64,000 nucleotides of DNA, from the NCBI RefSeq assembly GCF_041449215.1, contig NZ_JBGNFV010000001.1, forward strand, positions 3,303,001 to 3,367,000, read 5' to 3'. The stretch comes from Roseivirga sp. BDSF3-8. Lineage in GTDB: Bacteria; Bacteroidota; Bacteroidia; Cytophagales; Cyclobacteriaceae. Position numbers and translations under genes: made by a program. The notes beneath the pieces are model-generated. The model saw only the letters and a program-made list of their open reading frames with translations. It was not told where the DNA came from and ran no database searches. Of the stretch, positions 45,377 through 53,869 are shown in pieces. How positions within the stretch are numbered: the stretch's first letter is position 1; each line of letters starts with the position of its first letter.

Positions 45377-47497
45377 ATGTCAGATAAAAAATCCGACCAA
45401 TCTACCCATCGCAAAAAAGTTAGCTACGGAGAGGAGGACTTGTACCAGGGCAGCGGCGGCGAGACTCATCAGGACGCCAGCCAAGGCTATGATACTCTTA
45501 CTACTCAGCAGGGCATACCTGTGGGCGATGACCAAAATACGCTGAAGCAAGGCTCGAGGGGCCCATCTTTAATAGAAGATTTTCATTTTAGAGAGAAAAT
45601 CTTCCATTTCGACCATGAGCGTATTCCCGAGCGGGTGGTACACGCCCGCGGCTACGGAGCCCATGGCTATTTCGAGACGTATGATCCTATACCTGAGCTT
45701 ACCAAGGCGGATATCTTTCAGCGCAAAGGAGAGAAGACACCTGTATTTGTGCGCTTCTCTACGGTAGCGGGTAATAAGGGCTCTGTGGACCTGGCCCGTG
45801 ATGTGCGCGGCTTTGCTGTTCGCTTCTATACGAAAGAGGGTAACTGGGACATTGTGGGTAATAACATCCCGGTATTTTTCATACAGGATGCTATTAAGTT
45901 TCCCGACCTTATCCACGCGGCCAAGCAGGAGCCTGACCGGGCATTTCCGCAGGCGCAGACGGCCCATGATAACTTCTGGGACTTTATGTCGCTAATGCCG
46001 GAAGCGATGCATATGGTCATGTGGATCATGAGTGACCGCAGCATACCGCGCTCTTTCAGGTTTATGGAGGGCTTTGGGGTGCATACGTTTAAGCTGGTAA
46101 ATGCGGAAGGCAAGGCTACGTTTACCAAATTCCTGTGGAAGCCTAAGCAGGGCCTGCAGTCTGTTATATGGGATGAGGCTGTGAAGATAAACGGGGCTGA
46201 TCCGGACTTTCACCGCCGCGATCTGTGGGATGCTATTAAGGCGGGTGACTACCCTGAGTGGGAGCTGTGCCTGCAGACTTTCGACCAGGAGTTTGCGGAT
46301 AAATTTGACTTTGATGTATTGGATGCCACTAAACTCATACCGGAAGAGCTGGTGCCTGCCAAGCCGGTGGGCCGTATGGTGCTGGACCGGATGCCGGATA
46401 ACTTTTTCCAGGACACGGAGCAGGTGGCTTTTCAGACTAATAACGTGGTGCCGGGGGTTGACTTTACGAATGATCCGCTGCTGCAGGGCCGTAACTTCTC
46501 CTACCTGGATACGCAGCTTAAGCGCCTGGGTGGGCCTAACTTTACGCACATTCCGATCAACGCGCCGAAATGCCCCTTTGCGCACTTCCAGCAGGATGGC
46601 CACATGTCTATGCATAATCCTCACGGCAGAGCTAATTATGAGCCTAATAGCTGGGGGCCGGAAGATGGCGGTCCGCGCGAGTCGGCGGAGAAGGGGTATC
46701 AAAGTGTGCCGGAAGAGCCGCACGGGCCTAAGGTACGTGCCCGCTCTGAGACCTTTGCCGATCACTACAGTCAGGCGCGGCAGTTTTATATCAGTCAGAC
46801 TGAAGTAGAGCAGGACCATATGGCCGATGCCCTGGTGTTTGAGCTGAGTAAGGTAGAAAAGGTTTCCATACGTGAGCGCATGGTTTCTCATCTGCTGAAT
46901 ATAGATGATAAGCTGGCCGGTAAAGTGGCGGAAGGGCTGGGTGTAAAGCCTATGCCGAAAGCGGCAACGCCTGCGATGGAGGTGAGAAGGGATTTGAAAC
47001 CCTCAGACCCTTTGAGTATTCTGAAGAATACGCCTGACAACTTTAGGGGGCGTAAGATTGGTATACTGGTGAGCGAGGGCTTTGAAGCTGAAGCTGTGAA
47101 GGCTCTGAAGGAGGCGGCCGAAAAGGCTGGTGCCATGGTGGAGATGGTAGGTCCCCGTGTAGCCGGTGTAACGTGCTCTGAGGGTAAATCTCACCAGATG
47201 GATGAGAAGGTAGACGGCGGTCCCTCTGTGATGTATGATGCTGTGGCTGTAATCGGCAGCAAGGAGGGTATAGAGGACCTGGCGGCGATGCCACCGGCCC
47301 GCGAGTTTGTGGCTAATAGCTACGCTCACTATAAGTTTGTTGCCTATAATGAAGCTGCCATGCCGCTCTTCGAGAAGACCGGCCTGCCTAAGAGCCTGGA
47401 CAAAGGCTTTATGAACCTGAGCAATGGATCCTCGGCGGCGGACTTCCTGGATACGTGTAAGAAGCTCCGCTTCTGGGATAGAAAGGAGGGGGCTTGA
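45377..47497 (+). CDS. katE: Large-subunit (HPII-type) catalase
   Basis: 706 residues, the long clade 2 catalase. It has the distal His region [15 protein letters not shown] and [27 protein letters not shown] with the distal pocket. The proximal region [24 protein letters not shown] carries the haem-ligand Tyr. The C-terminal flavodoxin/GATase-like domain (about 550-700) has [24 protein letters not shown]. It degrades hydrogen peroxide. Monocistronic, with a terminator downstream; it lies between two lanthipeptide-type clusters, with no sign that they are functionally linked. Confidence 0.96.
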   Translation: MSDKKSDQSTHRKKVSYGEEDLYQGSGGETHQDASQGYDTLTTQQGIPVGDDQNTLKQGSRGPSLIEDFHFREKIFHFDHERIPERVVHARGYGAHGYFETYDPIPELTKADIFQRKGEKTPVFVRFSTVAGNKGSVDLARDVRGFAVRFYTKEGNWDIVGNNIPVFFIQDAIKFPDLIHAAKQEPDRAFPQAQTAHDNFWDFMSLMPEAMHMVMWIMSDRSIPRSFRFMEGFGVHTFKLVNAEGKATFTKFLWKPKQGLQSVIWDEAVKINGADPDFHRRDLWDAIKAGDYPEWELCLQTFDQEFADKFDFDVLDATKLIPEELVPAKPVGRMVLDRMPDNFFQDTEQVAFQTNNVVPGVDFTNDPLLQGRNFSYLDTQLKRLGGPNFTHIPINAPKCPFAHFQQDGHMSMHNPHGRANYEPNSWGPEDGGPRESAEKGYQSVPEEPHGPKVRARSETFADHYSQARQFYISQTEVEQDHMADALVFELSKVEKVSIRERMVSHLLNIDDKLAGKVAEGLGVKPMPKAATPAMEVRRDLKPSDPLSILKNTPDNFRGRKIGILVSEGFEAEAVKALKEAAEKAGAMVEMVGPRVAGVTCSEGKSHQMDEKVDGGPSVMYDAVAVIGSKEGIEDLAAMPPAREFVANSYAHYKFVAYNEAAMPLFEKTGLPKSLDKGFMNLSNGSSAADFLDTCKKLRFWDRKEGA

Positions 47498-47524
47498 TTT
47501 ACAGGCGCTGACCCATATACATGA

Positions 47525-47562
47525 CAACAGCCCGGCCTCTGCAGAGACCGGGCTGTTTTTGT
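47525..47562 (+). terminator. Terminator after katE
   Basis: Stem ACAGCCCGG(C)CTCT / AGAGACCGGGCTGT, followed by T5. Confidence 0.88.
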
Positions 47563-47581
47563 AAATTTCGATGTTATAGTT

Positions 47582-47616
47582 ATAGAAAAAGAGGTCAATG
47601 AGGCCTCTTTTTCTAT
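47582..47616 (-). terminator. Terminator of the CHAP gene (symmetrical)
   Basis: Stem AGAAAAAGAGG / CCTCTTTTTCT, which terminates the minus-strand CHAP gene ending at 47633 and could also back up katE. Confidence 0.72.
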
Positions 47617-47632
47617 TTAAACAGAGACTTAA

Positions 47633-48073
47633 TTACCTTTTATAATACCCTTGTATTCTGCTGTCTGTACGGGAGATAGAGCGACCCTGGCTGCAGGTAC
47701 CGTTCCAGTTACCTTCATCTACATAAATATGTGTAGATGTAACGGAGGTAACGAGTGCCATGTGACCATAGGTAGTATTATAGCCGCTGCCAAACAGGAT
47801 GACGACTGCGCCTACAGAAGGGGTGTAGGTGTTGATGTTAGCTCTTTTCTGAGCGATAGAGCCCCAGTAACCGGGCAGGTTGTTATCCAGCCGGCACTTT
47901 ACATATTGGTAGCAGTCCCAGCATGAACCGGTGCAGCTACTGTGCAGAGCAGACTCTTCTTGTGTGATTTGTCCAACTGGTTGAGGTTCTTCAATGGTCG
48001 CGTCGCCGCAGGAAGCAATTGTAAACATCATGATAGTAGCTACCATTGAAGAGAAGAATTTAGGTTGTTTCAT
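47633..48073 (-). CDS. CHAP-domain lipoprotein (peptidoglycan hydrolase-like)
   Basis: 146 residues. The signal peptide MKQPKFFSSMVATIMMFTIASC ends at a lipobox Cys, so it is lipid-anchored. The CHAP core has the catalytic Cys in GSCWDCYQYVKCRL and the His in YGHMALVTSV, then the YVDEGNWNG strand pair. CHAP enzymes are amidases or endopeptidases of cell-wall peptides. The region upstream (48074-48519) is AT-rich, as if it carries a long leader or regulatory DNA. Confidence 0.85.
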   Translation of the reverse strand: MKQPKFFSSMVATIMMFTIASCGDATIEEPQPVGQITQEESALHSSCTGSCWDCYQYVKCRLDNNLPGYWGSIAQKRANINTYTPSVGAVVILFGSGYNTTYGHMALVTSVTSTHIYVDEGNWNGTCSQGRSISRTDSRIQGYYKR

Positions 48074-48519
48074 TTTCTTGTTTAGAAAAAAATTGGTTTG
48101 TTAATGATATGATTTTGTCGTTGTTGACGAATCAAAGGTTGCAGGTTTTTTTTGTAAAAAAAAGAAGGTTTTTCTACTGGATTTCAGGGTGTTAGCAGGC
48201 TTGTGAAAATATCTATTTTAAGGAGATATTCAGCGAGGGGCTCAACTATATTTTTTTTGAGGTATATTTTTTCTTATGGTGTTTTTTTACATAGAAAGAG
48301 TCAGAATTTTTCTTATGCCTTTAAAGGCCTATAGGATTTTATGGTACATTTTAGATGGAATTAAATACGTGTGAATACACGCATTTATTTTCGATTTAAC
48401 AATTTGTTAATATTAGATTATTCAAATATTTTTGAGCCATGTGTTTTGTTGTATACGGGTGCGGAAAAGTGATATAAAAAATGAATGAGCCACCTTCTTA
48501 CTGCGGCTTTTTCTGGCTT
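48074..48519. other. AT-rich intergenic region
   Basis: About 446 very AT-rich bases upstream of the CHAP gene. No frame or clear hairpin is visible; it probably holds the CHAP promoter. Confidence 0.4.
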
Positions 48520-49554
48520 CTACCAAACCGTAATCCTCACAACTTTCCCCTCACGGCCGACGGCCCAGCCTACCTTGCCGGAAGGGGAGAAGCGGATGGC
48601 ATTAAGGTCTGTATTTGATAAGGGTTGCCAGGTTCGTCCGCCGTCATAGGTTATGTCCATACCCGAGGTGCCCACTGCTATAAAGGTTGCTTCTGTGCCT
48701 GGTATCCACGCGACTCCGGAGCGGTAGCCCCGCAGGCCCGCATTATCGATACGCTCCCAGGTGAGGCCGCCATCAGCGGACACTACGAGGTTGTTTTCTT
48801 CGTCATCTGTTTGGGTATAATCTCCCCCCACAGCGACTATGTTGCCCTGAGCATTAGCGGCCATACTGTATATACCCCTGGCCTCGCTGGTAGCGTCCAT
48901 GGGTACATCTACGGCATGCCAGCCCTGGTAATGGCCATCCAGCCGGATAACTCTTACCTGGCTGCCTCCTGTAGCAAACATAAGTACAGAATCACCCAGG
49001 GCGATCATACCGCTATTGCTTGCGGCAAAGCCGGCTTCTCCCTTCCCGGCATCGGGAATAGCGGAGGGAGGTATGGGCCGCCACTCTCTGCCTCCATACA
49101 CTGTGGCCAGCAGGAGGAATTTACCATCGACAGGATCACTCATCACCAAACCCAGGGAATCACTGCCAAACAGGAGGGCATCGAAAAAGGCCTGGCCTGA
49201 GGTGTCCCTGTAGGTCATCCGCCATTCTCTGCCTGCATCTTCTGTGCGGTAGATCATTGCCGGCTGGCCTGCAGAGCCTATTACGGACGTCTGCTCATCA
49301 AAGGCCCACAGGGTGCGGTAGTCAAGTGAGTCGGCGGGGGGAGGGGGGAGCTGCTTCCAGGTATTGCCGCCGTCTGTGGTGCGCAGCAGGGTACCCTCGG
49401 GTCCGCTTACCCACACCAGGGAATCGGACAGCACATGAAGCCCGCGGTAGCTGAGAGGTAGGGGGAGGGTGTCTGGTTGCAGGGTGATCTTCTGGGCACT
49501 TGCAGATAAGGCTGTTCCTATGATCAGTACCAGTAGAGGCGCAAGCTTTTTCAA
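48520..49554 (-). CDS. Ycf48/PSII-stability-factor-like beta-propeller protein
   Basis: 344 residues. Signal peptide MKKLAPLLVLIIGTALSASAQ. Propeller blades follow, with Asp-box-like motifs TTDGGNTWKQLPPP, TEDAGREWRMTYRD, SADGGLTWERIDN and TYDGGRTWQPLSN. This is the Ycf48/BNR fold, commonly annotated in Bacteroidota as 'oxidoreductase' without evidence. It is probably an exported beta-propeller of unknown partner. Confidence 0.85.
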   Translation of the reverse strand: MKKLAPLLVLIIGTALSASAQKITLQPDTLPLPLSYRGLHVLSDSLVWVSGPEGTLLRTTDGGNTWKQLPPPPADSLDYRTLWAFDEQTSVIGSAGQPAMIYRTEDAGREWRMTYRDTSGQAFFDALLFGSDSLGLVMSDPVDGKFLLLATVYGGREWRPIPPSAIPDAGKGEAGFAASNSGMIALGDSVLMFATGGSQVRVIRLDGHYQGWHAVDVPMDATSEARGIYSMAANAQGNIVAVGGDYTQTDDEENNLVVSADGGLTWERIDNAGLRGYRSGVAWIPGTEATFIAVGTSGMDITYDGGRTWQPLSNTDLNAIRFSPSGKVGWAVGREGKVVRITVW

Positions 49555-49969
49555 TACGATGGTATTTTGTTTCTCCTCTAAACTAAAGAGAATTTTTAGA
49601 AGTACCCTTCAAGCACAATCCGGCAGATAGCCCTTCTAGGTAAAAAAAATTATTATTAAAAGTTTTATTACACTTGATTATTTGAGCTGAAGATTGCAAA
49701 TTGTTCAAAAGAAAATAACTATTCGGCCTTGATTCATGTCTGATCTCATTGACTGAAATACAAGGCTTAACCTATGATTAAGAACATGTCGAGCCTCTTC
49801 TTTTTGAGGGTTTAACCCTTTTGCTTCCTCTTTCATTTATTTTGTAAATGTATAATTAAACTAATCTTTTTGATTGGTTTTACGGGATAGGTACGTCTCG
49901 CAGGAAGCAGAGGGCGCTCTGATGGAAAGCAAACACACTTTTATTACTAATAAACTAAACATCACTCTT
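49555..49969. other. Intergenic region upstream of precursor cluster
   Basis: About 415 AT-rich bases between the divergently placed propeller gene and the first precursor of the 50-kb cluster. Nothing but the leader region is recognisable. Confidence 0.4.
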
Positions 49970-50125
49970 ATGAAAAAGCAGAAAATGCAACTGTCTGAAC
50001 TGAAAGTAGAAAGCTTTACTACCTCTAAGCAGGAGGAAGTAAAAGGCGGGATTACTCCGGCTATCACTATTCCTATTATTATCGGATATACAGTAGGAAA
50101 AGCTGTTTCCGAAGCTGCATGCTAA
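49970..50125 (+). CDS. Pinensin-like (class I lanthipeptide leader) precursor peptide
   Basis: 51 residues from the ATG at 49970. The frame is open upstream from 49874, but the leader starts here. Leader MKKQKMQLSELKVESFTTSK, then QEEVKGG with Gly-Gly at residues 26-27. The core ITPAITIPIIIGYTVGKAVS ends EAAC: very hydrophobic, rich in Thr/Ile, with one Cys at the last position, unlike the Cys-rich cores at 44 kb. Its leader is nearly identical to those of the genes at 50902 and 51075. Confidence 0.7.
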   Translation: MKKQKMQLSELKVESFTTSKQEEVKGGITPAITIPIIIGYTVGKAVSEAAC

Positions 50126-50209
50126 CTGCTTGTAGCGAATAGGTCAGGTTTTAGTAGGTTAGTTTATGTAAGCAATATCTTTAGTTATACTATCCTGATT
50201 CCATATAAT

Positions 50210-50235
50210 AAGAGAGGCTTCGGCCTCTTTTTTTG
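50210..50235 (+). terminator. Terminator after the 49970 precursor
   Basis: Stem AGAGGC TTCG GCCTCT with a T-run. The same hairpin is repeated at 51310-51336. Confidence 0.85.
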
Positions 50236-50306
50236 TTTAAAATAAAAGAAGGGGGATAAATAAGACAGGCGGCTTAAGTATATTGAGTTTTAAAACTTTT
50301 TAACTC

Positions 50307-50474
50307 ATGAAAGACAAAAAACTACACCTCTCAAATCTGAGCATCAGCAGTTTTACCACCTCTGAAGGCAAAGCCATAAAGGGTGGGGCGGGCTCATTCT
50401 GGTACTCGGACTGCTGCTCGGGCGAATACACCTGCGATGGCTGGTGTGACGAGGAGGACCCGACCTTTCCCTGA
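50307..50474 (+). CDS. Pinensin-like (class I lanthipeptide leader) precursor peptide, Cys-rich core
   Basis: 55 residues. Leader MKDKKLHLSNLSISSFTTSE, then GKAIKGG with Gly-Gly at 26-27. The core is AGSFWYSDCCSGEYTCDGWC then DEEDPTFP: four Cys with Ser and Thr beside them and aromatic residues. A damaged copy of this gene is at 51402-51694. Confidence 0.7.
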   Translation: MKDKKLHLSNLSISSFTTSEGKAIKGGAGSFWYSDCCSGEYTCDGWCDEEDPTFP

Positions 50475-50901
50475 TTGGGACAGACCATTGCGAGCCGTGG
50501 ACAGCAGAGGAAGGTATCCTCTGCTTTAACTTCTTTCAGGATGGTTTTTTCAACAAATTGTATGATGAGACTTGACTATTACCAGGAAATATCGCGAATT
50601 TATTTTCGCGTTGGTTATAGCCTATTGCTAAAGGCCATCGCCTTTAAAATCCAAAGGCTATCTTATTACAAATGAAATACTACTCTTCTTATCCCTTCTA
50701 TTTGAGTGGGTAACGTATCTCCGGTTTTATTTTTATTAAGTCCAGTATAAGGAGGAAAGATAGTATATTATTACATACTATTATTTATATCCTATACGTG
50801 ATATGCCTTTCTCTAAGGGAGGAGCGGGAAAGCTATGTCTTTTCGCGTATTAAAATGGCTTTAAAATCAATTCTATACTAAGAAACTAAACATTAACTAT
50901 T
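50475..50901. other. Intergenic region with a 7-bp inverted repeat
   Basis: About 427 bases without a gene. ATAGTAT at 50760-50766 and ATACTAT at 50775-50781 form an inverted repeat about 120 bases upstream of the next precursor gene and could be an operator. This is a weak call. Confidence 0.35.
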
Positions 50902-51048
50902 ATGAAAAAGCAGAAAATGCAACTGTCTGAGCTGAAAGTGGAGAGCTTTAAGACTTCTGAGGCTAAGGAAGTGAATGGAGGAGTTACGCCTCTTACTCTT
51001 ACTATTCCTATCATAGTGACTTATACAATATCTGACTCTACTACGTAA
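50902..51048 (+). CDS. Pinensin-like (class I lanthipeptide leader) precursor peptide, no Cys
   Basis: 48 residues. Leader MKKQKMQLSELKVESFKTSE, then AKEVNGG with Gly-Gly at 26-27. Core VTPLTLTIPIIVTYTISDST plus a final T: rich in Thr and Ile, with no Cys, so it could not form a lanthionine. If modified, dehydration or another change is more likely. The next precursor starts 26 bases after its stop. Confidence 0.68.
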   Translation: MKKQKMQLSELKVESFKTSEAKEVNGGVTPLTLTIPIIVTYTISDSTT

Positions 51049-51074
51049 TTTATACAGATTAATCATAGATTATT

Positions 51075-51221
51075 ATGAAAAAGCAGAAAATGCAATTGTC
51101 AGAGCTTAAAGTAGAAAGCTTTAAAACCTCTGAGGCTAAGGAAGTGAATGGAGGAATTACGCCTCTTACTGTTCCAATAACTATTACAATAAGCAGAGAA
51201 ATTTCTGAAGCTCTCTGTTAA
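51075..51221 (+). CDS. Pinensin-like (class I lanthipeptide leader) precursor peptide
   Basis: 48 residues. The leader is the same as that of the gene at 50902 and the site is AKEVNGG. Core ITPLTVPITITISREISEAL followed by Cys. Core similarity to the 49970 gene is clear (ITP start, SEA-x-C end). A terminator lies about 90 bases downstream. Confidence 0.7.
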   Translation: MKKQKMQLSELKVESFKTSEAKEVNGGITPLTVPITITISREISEALC

Positions 51222-51309
51222 TAGATATAGCTATTGATCAGGTATTGGTAGGTTAATTATTTACACGTAAGCAGTTTTCATTAACTATACTAACCTGATT
51301 CGATTTAAT

Positions 51310-51336
51310 AAGAGAGGCTTCGGCCTCTTTTTTTTG
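51310..51336 (+). terminator. Terminator after the 51075 precursor (duplicate)
   Basis: The hairpin AGAGGC TTCG GCCTCT plus T-run is the same as at 50210-50235, because the surrounding segment is duplicated. Confidence 0.85.
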
Positions 51337-51401
51337 TTTAAAAAAAGAAGGGGGATAAATAAGACGGTGGCTTGAGTATATAGTTTTAAAACTTTTTAAC
51401 C

Positions 51402-51694
51402 ATGAAAGATAAAATAGGTCTAATCCACTCCGGACGAGATAACGCTTCGCTAATCTCGAACCAGTTGATTTAAAACAATTTGTGTGCTTAGCTTGACGGC
51501 TATGCTCTTAGAAGGAGTGGAATTATTGCTGGCTGCCGCTGCAGAGTAGTACTACATTTTTATAAGCAAATCATTCAAAATCAGCAAAATAGCGCTTTAG
51601 CTTGATGGCTATGATAAAGGGCGGGGCGGGCTCATTGTGGTACCCGGACTGCTGCCCGGAGGAATACACCTGGGATGGCTGGTGTGAGGAGTAG
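51402..51694 (+). pseudogene. Disrupted Cys-rich precursor gene (copy of 50307-50474)
   Basis: The upstream sequence (AGTTTTAAAACTTTTTAAC-CATGAAAGA) and the first codons match the intact gene at 50307. Homology stops after about codon 5 (51415) and resumes at 51611, where the core reads MIKGGAGSLWYPDCCPEEYT then WDGWCEE and stops at 51694. One core Cys is changed to Trp (CDGW to WDGW). About 195 bases of foreign sequence replace most of the leader. The core could still be translated from the ATG at 51611 but would lack a leader. Confidence 0.7.
51421..51525. repeat. Short element with inverted ends inside the disrupted precursor
   Basis: TAATCCACTCC at 51421-51431 and GGAGTGGAATTA at 51514-51525 are near-perfect inverse copies (one bulged base) bounding about 105 bases, which contain an internal CGAGAT / ATCTCG hairpin. 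A direct repeat TTAGCTTGAYGGCTATG occurs at 51488-51504 and 51597-51613. This resembles a small MITE-like insertion. Confidence 0.4.
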
Positions 51695-51972
51695 GCCCCG
51701 ACCTTTCCCTGATCTTATATAGCCTTTACTAACAGGGGGCTTTTCGTGTGAAAGGATGGGGTGGAAAGGTGTATAGCTGTCTGGTTAAGTACTTAACTAG
51801 TCGTCGAGACGAAGTGATTATGTATGGCTGTGGTATTCCTCTTCACTTTTAGCAGGAAAAGTACACATGGTGATCATATAGGATGGTTTGGGCGCGAGGT
51901 GAATGAGTCTGTTAGCTATTTCCTGAAATAGTTAAATATATGCTTCTTTTAGACGATGGTACGAGGCTTATA

Positions 51973-52016
51973 GGATACCCACGGGATACCCACGGGATAG
52001 GCACAGGATAAGTGTG
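51973..52016. repeat. Degenerate 11-bp tandem repeat
   Basis: Four consecutive units: GGATACCCACG twice, then GGATAGGCACA and GGATAAGTGTG. They lie in the 473-base gap between the disrupted precursor and the gene at 52168, in which I see no other feature. Confidence 0.6.
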
Positions 52017-52167
52017 GTCTGTATATTGAATATATCCTATTTTCAGATGTTTTTCGTGGATTAATAAGCTTTTAACAAAAGTGAATATACTTACCTGAAA
52101 TAATGAGGTAAGGAATGGGACTTTAATTTTGATGGATATACACTGGAAAATTAAAGGTATTGAAAGC

Positions 52168-52977
52168 ATGGCGATTATAGAGAATAACCCCTGGATAGAA
52201 GGCGCACGAGGGATGGTGCGCGGCGCGATTGTTTACAGACAGCGGGCAGGAAAAACGATTGTGTCTGCCCGCCCGGCAAAATCACCCAGGCCTCTAAGTG
52301 AAAAGCAAAAGGCACATCACAGGAGATTCGGGGAGGCAACTGGTTATAGCAAGCGTGTGAGGGAGAATGATGCGTTATTTGCGAAGTATGAGGCTGCGGC
52401 TGAGGGCTTTATTTCCTGGCAAAATTTGGCTGTGAGGGACTATATGCATGCTCCGGAGGTGGAAAAGGTGGTAGCTGAGGCATTTAGGGGGAAGATGGGT
52501 GATGTGCTGGAGGTGTATGCGTCCGATGACTTTGGTATTTGTTCTCTGCAGGTGACGGTGATGGATGGAAGGGGCATGGTATTGGAAGGTGGTGAGTGTA
52601 ATGATTTGGTAGTGAATGAGCTGTATGCATATGAACTAAAAGGCGATGTGGATATGGTGAAGGGGGTATGGGTACGTGTGGAAGCGGCGGATGCGGCAGG
52701 AAATGTGACGGTATATGAGCAGGAACTTTACCCAGGGGATGATGCAGGTGAACTCGGCTTGCCAACTTCTGATGTGGTGGAAACAGGGTTTGATAATAGT
52801 GAGCGGGCAGCAACAGGAAAGACTATTATTGAAAGGTCGGAAAATACCAGGTTAATTTCGCTATTCAGATTAGGCGGCAGTCTGCCTGTTACAACCGAAA
52901 GTCGGCCCAGCGAAAGTCGGCCCAGCGAAAGTCGGACCTCCCGTGTGCGGGCCCAGCGGAATGCCGGCCCAGCCTGA
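52168..52977 (+). CDS. Hypothetical protein with repeat-derived C-terminal tail
   Basis: 269 residues from the ATG at 52168 (MAIIENNPWIEGARGMVRGAIVYRQ). The frame is open from 52129, but the start here is the most likely. The N-terminal AIIENNP-x-EGARGM and VYRQRAGKTIVSARPAK motif is, from memory, shared with other Bacteroidota hypothetical proteins. The body ends around residue 242. The last 26 residues (ESRPSESRPSESRTSRVRAQ, then RNAGPA) are encoded by the tandem 15-bp repeats and the start of the 56-bp repeat element, so the original stop has probably been lost. Confidence 0.6.
   Translation: MAIIENNPWIEGARGMVRGAIVYRQRAGKTIVSARPAKSPRPLSEKQKAHHRRFGEATGYSKRVRENDALFAKYEAAAEGFISWQNLAVRDYMHAPEVEKVVAEAFRGKMGDVLEVYASDDFGICSLQVTVMDGRGMVLEGGECNDLVVNELYAYELKGDVDMVKGVWVRVEAADAAGNVTVYEQELYPGDDAGELGLPTSDVVETGFDNSERAATGKTIIERSENTRLISLFRLGGSLPVTTESRPSESRPSESRTSRVRAQRNAGPA
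52896..52940. repeat. 15-bp tandem repeat within the 52168 gene
   Basis: Three units of CGAAAGTCGGCCCAG, the last diverged to CGAAAGTCGGACCTC. In frame they encode repeated E-S-R-P-S. Confidence 0.85.
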
Positions 52978-53012
52978 AAGAAAAAGTGTGGCACCTTTTT
53001 CTTTCTGTCCCC
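52957..53012. repeat. 56-bp repeat with perfect 10-bp hairpin, copy 1
   Basis: Identical by my reading, base for base, to 53705-53760. It begins CGGAATGCCGGCCCAG and contains AAAGAAAAAG / CTTTTTCTTT around an 8-base loop, a strong hairpin. It starts inside the tail of the 52168 gene and runs beyond its stop, where the hairpin may serve as terminator. Confidence 0.85.
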
Positions 53013-53020
53013 TCCTTCAA

Positions 53021-53261
53021 AATGAGCTGGGCTTGCATCCAAGGGAATTTAAGGTTGTGCAGCTCAGATATAGCCTGCTTACTGATTGACATGGGGCTTT
53101 TCAAAGGCGCATTGTACTTCGCTGTCTGTCAATCGCAGCTAAGCGCACAATAGCACGCCCCGCTCCCATCTATTTCCCTTGACTGCAAGCCCAACTCCTG
53201 CGATAGTAGGAGGGGTGCCGACAGGCGGGGTGGTCCCGAGCCCTACAGCCGGCAAAACCTC
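53021..53261. repeat. Mosaic repeat unit A (intact at the IS target site)
   Basis: From the GAGCTGGGCTTGCATCC segment to CACAATAGCACGCC and the CCCGAGCCCTACAGCC segment. The same order is found at 55661-55774 plus 57118-57285, with the IS3 element inserted between the halves. At 53137-53140 the AGCT is the uninterrupted equivalent of the IS target duplication. A short third partial copy (GGGCTGGGCTTGCATCC) is at 61759-61790. Confidence 0.7.
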
Positions 53262-53669
53262 CTACCTCTCCACTACCCCCCTGATCGCCTCTACGATCCC
53301 TTCGGGGTGCAGGTACACCGTGTCATTTTCAAAGCGCAGTACGGTATAGCCCAGGGCCTTTAGTTTTTGGTCGCGGTGGTAGTCGTTGGTATTGATGATG
53401 GGATCGTTGTGTACCTCACCATCCAGCTCTATGATGAGCTTTTTCTCTACGCAGCAGAAGTCGACGATGTAATTATATATACTGTACTGCCTGCGAAATT
53501 TGAGGCCCAGCACCTGGCGCTTCCGCAGGAGCGTCCATAGGGTGGCTTCGGCGGCGGTGGCATTATTACGTAGTTCCTGCCGCCTCTTTTTCAGGTGGGG
53601 TAGGTTTCTCATTAGCTGGTGGTCTGCTGGTTTTTGTGGTGGAGATAGGGGTAGAGGTTGTTTTTTCAA
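53262..53669 (-). CDS. DUF559 (Vsr/restriction-endonuclease-like) domain protein
   Basis: 135 residues. The DUF559 pattern is complete: RRQELRNNATAAEATLWTLLRKRQVLGLKFRRQYSI, then YIVDFCCVEKKLIIELDGEVH, then YHRDQKLKALGYTVLRFENDTVY. The D and E-x-D positions form a PD-(D/E)xK-like site. The start may be 53669 or the ATG at 53612, which removes a Pro-rich 19-residue extension. It lies between repeat units, as a cargo gene. Confidence 0.85.
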   Translation of the reverse strand: MKKQPLPLSPPQKPADHQLMRNLPHLKKRRQELRNNATAAEATLWTLLRKRQVLGLKFRRQYSIYNYIVDFCCVEKKLIIELDGEVHNDPIINTNDYHRDQKLKALGYTVLRFENDTVYLHPEGIVEAIRGVVER

Positions 53670-53704
53670 ACAGTCTGCCAGTTACCACCGGAATGCCGGA
53701 CCTC

Positions 53705-53760
53705 CGGAATGCCGGCCCAGCCTGAAAGAAAAAGTGTGGCACCTTTTTCTTTCTGTCCCC
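53705..53760. repeat. 56-bp repeat with 10-bp hairpin, copy 2
   Basis: Identical by my reading to 52957-53012. It lies between the DUF559 gene and the AT-rich 535-residue gene and leads into a segment with AACACTTTGGCGTATTTTAA that recurs, varied, at 57185-57225. Confidence 0.85.
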
Positions 53761-53869
53761 TGCCTGCTTGCAGGAGGGGACCGGATAAAAAACACTTTGG
53801 CGTATTTTAATTCAGGGCTGGGCCGCATTCGGCTGGGCCCGCAATCGGGTGGTACCAGCACTACAGTCC

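Noticed and set aside
45992-46891. 299-residue frame antisense to the catalase gene
   Set aside because: The catalase is complete with haem-ligand motifs; the antisense frame has odd composition and no domain.
51420-51480. Possible integron attC-like hairpin
   Set aside because: The 7-bp core sites of attC are not present and there is no integrase; I kept it only as a MITE-like inverted repeat.
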